Shown: piece by piece, positions 62,303-64,000 of the stretch
Layout of the letters: every line of letters begins with the position of its first letter
How positions within the stretch are numbered: the stretch's first letter is position 1
Source of the DNA: JABDBE01 sp963832245
GTDB lineage: Bacteria; Acidobacteriota; Terriglobia; Terriglobales; Acidobacteriaceae
Assembly (NCBI GenBank): GCA_963832245.1
Contig: CAWHTG010000004.1
Location: forward strand, 2,982,001 to 3,046,000
Direction of reading: 5' to 3'
Length of the DNA: 64,000 bases
The notes under the pieces: model-generated
What the model saw: the letters and a program-made list of their open reading frames with translations, nothing else
The model's database searches: none
Told to the model about the DNA's origin: nothing
Program-made: the position numbers and the translations under genes

Positions 62303-63808
62303 CTACAGCGCGGCACAAACTGCTTTGACTTCGGTGTACTGCTCCAGCACTTCGTGGCCCATTTCGCGGCCCCAGCCCGACTGCTTGTATCCGCCGAAGG
62401 GCAGGGCAGCATCGAAAATGTTGTAGCAGTTAATCCACACTGTACCGGCGCGGAGTTGGGCAGCGAGACGATGCGCCTTCTGGATATCGCGCGTCCAAAT
62501 CCCCGCGGCCAATCCGTACTCCGAATTATTGGCCTGTGTGACCAGTTCATTGGGATCGCGGAAAGGAATTGCCGTGACCACCGGCCCGAAGATTTCTTCC
62601 CGTACGACTTTCATCTTTTCGTTGGTGTTGACCAGCACCGTAGGCTTGACGAAGTAGCCTTTGTCGCCGTGCCGGCTTCCTCCGACGACCGCCTTGGCAC
62701 CTTCGGCGAATCCTGATTCGAGATATCCGCAAACCCGATTCAGTTGCTCGGCGGAAACCAGCGGACCCATATCAGTGGAGTCGTCCAGCCCCGATCCCAC
62801 GTTGATCTTCCTCGCGTGCTCGGCCACACCTTCGACGACTTTGTCGAAAATACTGTTCTCGACATACAGACGCGAACCGGCGCAGCAGCACTGTCCATGG
62901 TTGAAAAAGATGGCGCTGGCAGCGCCCGCAATCGCGGTATCAAGATCAACGTCGGCAAACACAACATTCGGAGACTTACCGCCCAATTCCAGCGAAACTT
63001 TTTTCAGATTGCCTGCGGCCGCCTGCAAAATAAGTTTGCCAACTTCGGTCGAGCCGGTGAATGCTATCTTGTCCACATCCGGATGAGCAGCCAGCGCGGC
63101 CCCAGCAGTTTCACCATAGCCCGGAACAATGTTGACCACGCCATCAGGAAATCCAGCTTCCTGAAACAGTTCGCCCAACCGCAAAGCGGTAAGCGGCGTC
63201 TGCTCCGCCGGCTTGAGCACGACCGTGTTTCCGGTAGCCAGCGCCGGCCCCAATTTCCAAGCCGCCATCAGCAACGGGAAATTCCAGGGAATGATCTGGC
63301 CCACTACTCCGACAGGCTCTCGCAGCGTATAGGCCAAATATTTCGCCCCAGGCGCATAAGGCACGGAGATTGGAATCGTATTGCCTTCAATCTTGGTAGC
63401 CCATCCCGCCATGTAGCGAAATAAGTCGACGGCCAGGGGGACGTCGGCTACGCGAGCCACTTTTAGGGGCTTGCCGTTGTCGAGGGATTCTAGTTCGGCG
63501 AATTCTTCGAGGTTTTCTTCGAGCAAGTCAGCGAGCTTCCAAATTAAGCGGCCGCGCTCGGAGGCCGTTAATTGCGACCAACGGCCTTTTTCAAAAGCCG
63601 TGCGGGCGGCCTTGACGGCGCGGTCGATGTCTTCGCGGTCACCTTCGGCCACGTGAGCGAGAACTTCGCCGGTTGCTGGGTTATAAGTGGGAAAGGTCTT
63701 GCCGGATGCCGCTTCTACCCACTTCCCGTTAATTAATATTTTGTGCGTTTTGGAAACGAAGCTACTGACTTTCTCTTCGGGTGGAGCGATCTTGAGAGCT
63801 GTTGCCAT
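62303..63808 (-). CDS. aldehyde dehydrogenase
   Basis: I start at MATALKIAPPEEK (63808), because AGGAGG lies just upstream; the open frame runs on to 63985. The 501-residue protein has the ALDH marks: PWNFPLLMAAWKLGPALATG, VSLELGGKSPNVVFADVD with the general-base glutamate, and FFNHGQCCCAGSRLYV with the nucleophilic cysteine. It oxidises an aldehyde to the acid with NAD(P)+; the closest class is the broad-range ALDH1/2 type. Confidence 0.95.
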   Translation of the reverse strand: MATALKIAPPEEKVSSFVSKTHKILINGKWVEAASGKTFPTYNPATGEVLAHVAEGDREDIDRAVKAARTAFEKGRWSQLTASERGRLIWKLADLLEENLEEFAELESLDNGKPLKVARVADVPLAVDLFRYMAGWATKIEGNTIPISVPYAPGAKYLAYTLREPVGVVGQIIPWNFPLLMAAWKLGPALATGNTVVLKPAEQTPLTALRLGELFQEAGFPDGVVNIVPGYGETAGAALAAHPDVDKIAFTGSTEVGKLILQAAAGNLKKVSLELGGKSPNVVFADVDLDTAIAGAASAIFFNHGQCCCAGSRLYVENSIFDKVVEGVAEHARKINVGSGLDDSTDMGPLVSAEQLNRVCGYLESGFAEGAKAVVGGSRHGDKGYFVKPTVLVNTNEKMKVVREEIFGPVVTAIPFRDPNELVTQANNSEYGLAAGIWTRDIQKAHRLAAQLRAGTVWINCYNIFDAALPFGGYKQSGWGREMGHEVLEQYTEVKAVCAAL

Positions 63809-64000
63809 ATTTTCCTCCTGGCGTGCGGATGTTAACTCGCGGAGCGGCGCGCCGGTCCGACTGATGTGCACGGGCCGATGAACGTTGGCGGCAGTTGCAA
63901 ATTGTAGCGCATTTCCGTGGAGATTTGGACTTCCTTTTTCGCGGCCTGCCTGGGCAGCACAAATCGTTCGCGACGGTGAATCCAAATTGATTATGGAGTG

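Noticed and set aside
1..64000. CRISPR array, prophage, tRNA or rRNA genes
   Set aside because: I found no regularly spaced repeats with unique spacers, no phage structural genes and no tRNA or rRNA-like segments. The only tandem repeats are the 4 x 15-bp array and the 475-bp duplication.

Overview
The window reads as a chromosomal stretch of a soil-type Acidobacteriota (most like the Terriglobia). This is inferred from family content, since no rRNA or other marker gene lies here. The pointers are an Oar-like TonB-dependent receptor with an N-terminal carboxypeptidase-regulatory domain, a CRTAC1/FG-GAP protein paired with a TPR protein, many secreted lineage-type proteins of unknown function, small zinc-ribbon and charged proteins, moderately high GC, and many palindromic intergenic repeats. 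I saw no tRNA, rRNA, CRISPR array, prophage or transposase.

Layout. 1-2 kb: iron import, with a MacB/FtsX-type permease (cut by the left edge) behind an FTR1 permease fused to an FtrD-like (DUF2318) domain, under a Fur-box-like dyad. 2-9.7 kb: SprT-like peptidase, two secreted coiled-coil proteins, a TPR protein, uvrA, small proteins and a GDPD phosphodiesterase. 10-13 kb: mazG, then a GNAT acyltransferase and an OSBS/N-succinylamino acid racemase-type enolase. 13.8-17.8 kb: sugar-nucleotide and sugar-phosphate genes (a methyltransferase remnant, a frameshifted galU, a GmhA-like SIS isomerase), a MobA-like nucleotidyltransferase and a HAD phosphatase. 17.8-20.7 kb: IscU-like scaffold lacking one cysteine, cytoplasmic BtuF-like protein, Nudix hydrolase, M48 protease. 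20.8-24.4 kb: a variant NRAMP transporter and a frameshifted PRC-barrel/MgtE-N/CBS protein. 24.7-28.7 kb: RsbW/RsbV pair, OB-fold-like secreted protein, GT2 glycosyltransferase plus MFS. 28.8-33.4 kb: higBA, queF, an RND-type adaptor behind a 4 x 15-bp array, TPR protein, XdhC. 33.5-39.8 kb: a frameshifted propeller-like protein, a zinc-type dehydrogenase, a metallophosphoesterase, an orphan nuoB, a secreted protein.

39.8-57.8 kb is a carbohydrate-utilisation region: MFS sugar porter, PfkB kinase, GH2 beta-mannosidase, ROK kinase and YihX-like HAD; then a TPR/CRTAC1 pair; then a LacI regulator divergent from a TonB-dependent receptor with clustered operator-like sites; then a HbpS/GlcG-like protein and a GH3 beta-glucosidase. 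The likely logic is outer-membrane import, periplasmic hydrolysis of mannosides and glucosides, inner-membrane uptake and phosphorylation.

57.8-64 kb is the most rearranged part. A 475-bp tandem duplication carries the 5' end of a DNA methyltransferase gene; the downstream full-length copy (methyltransferase fused to an Mrr-like nuclease domain) has a stop at codon 5 and a later frameshift. Next come a frameshifted PD-(D/E)XK-like protein behind a terminator-like hairpin, three tiny genes with dyads between them, and an aldehyde dehydrogenase. Five loci carry clear single-base disruptions. Either the assembly has uncorrected indels or gene decay is real, and reads would decide.
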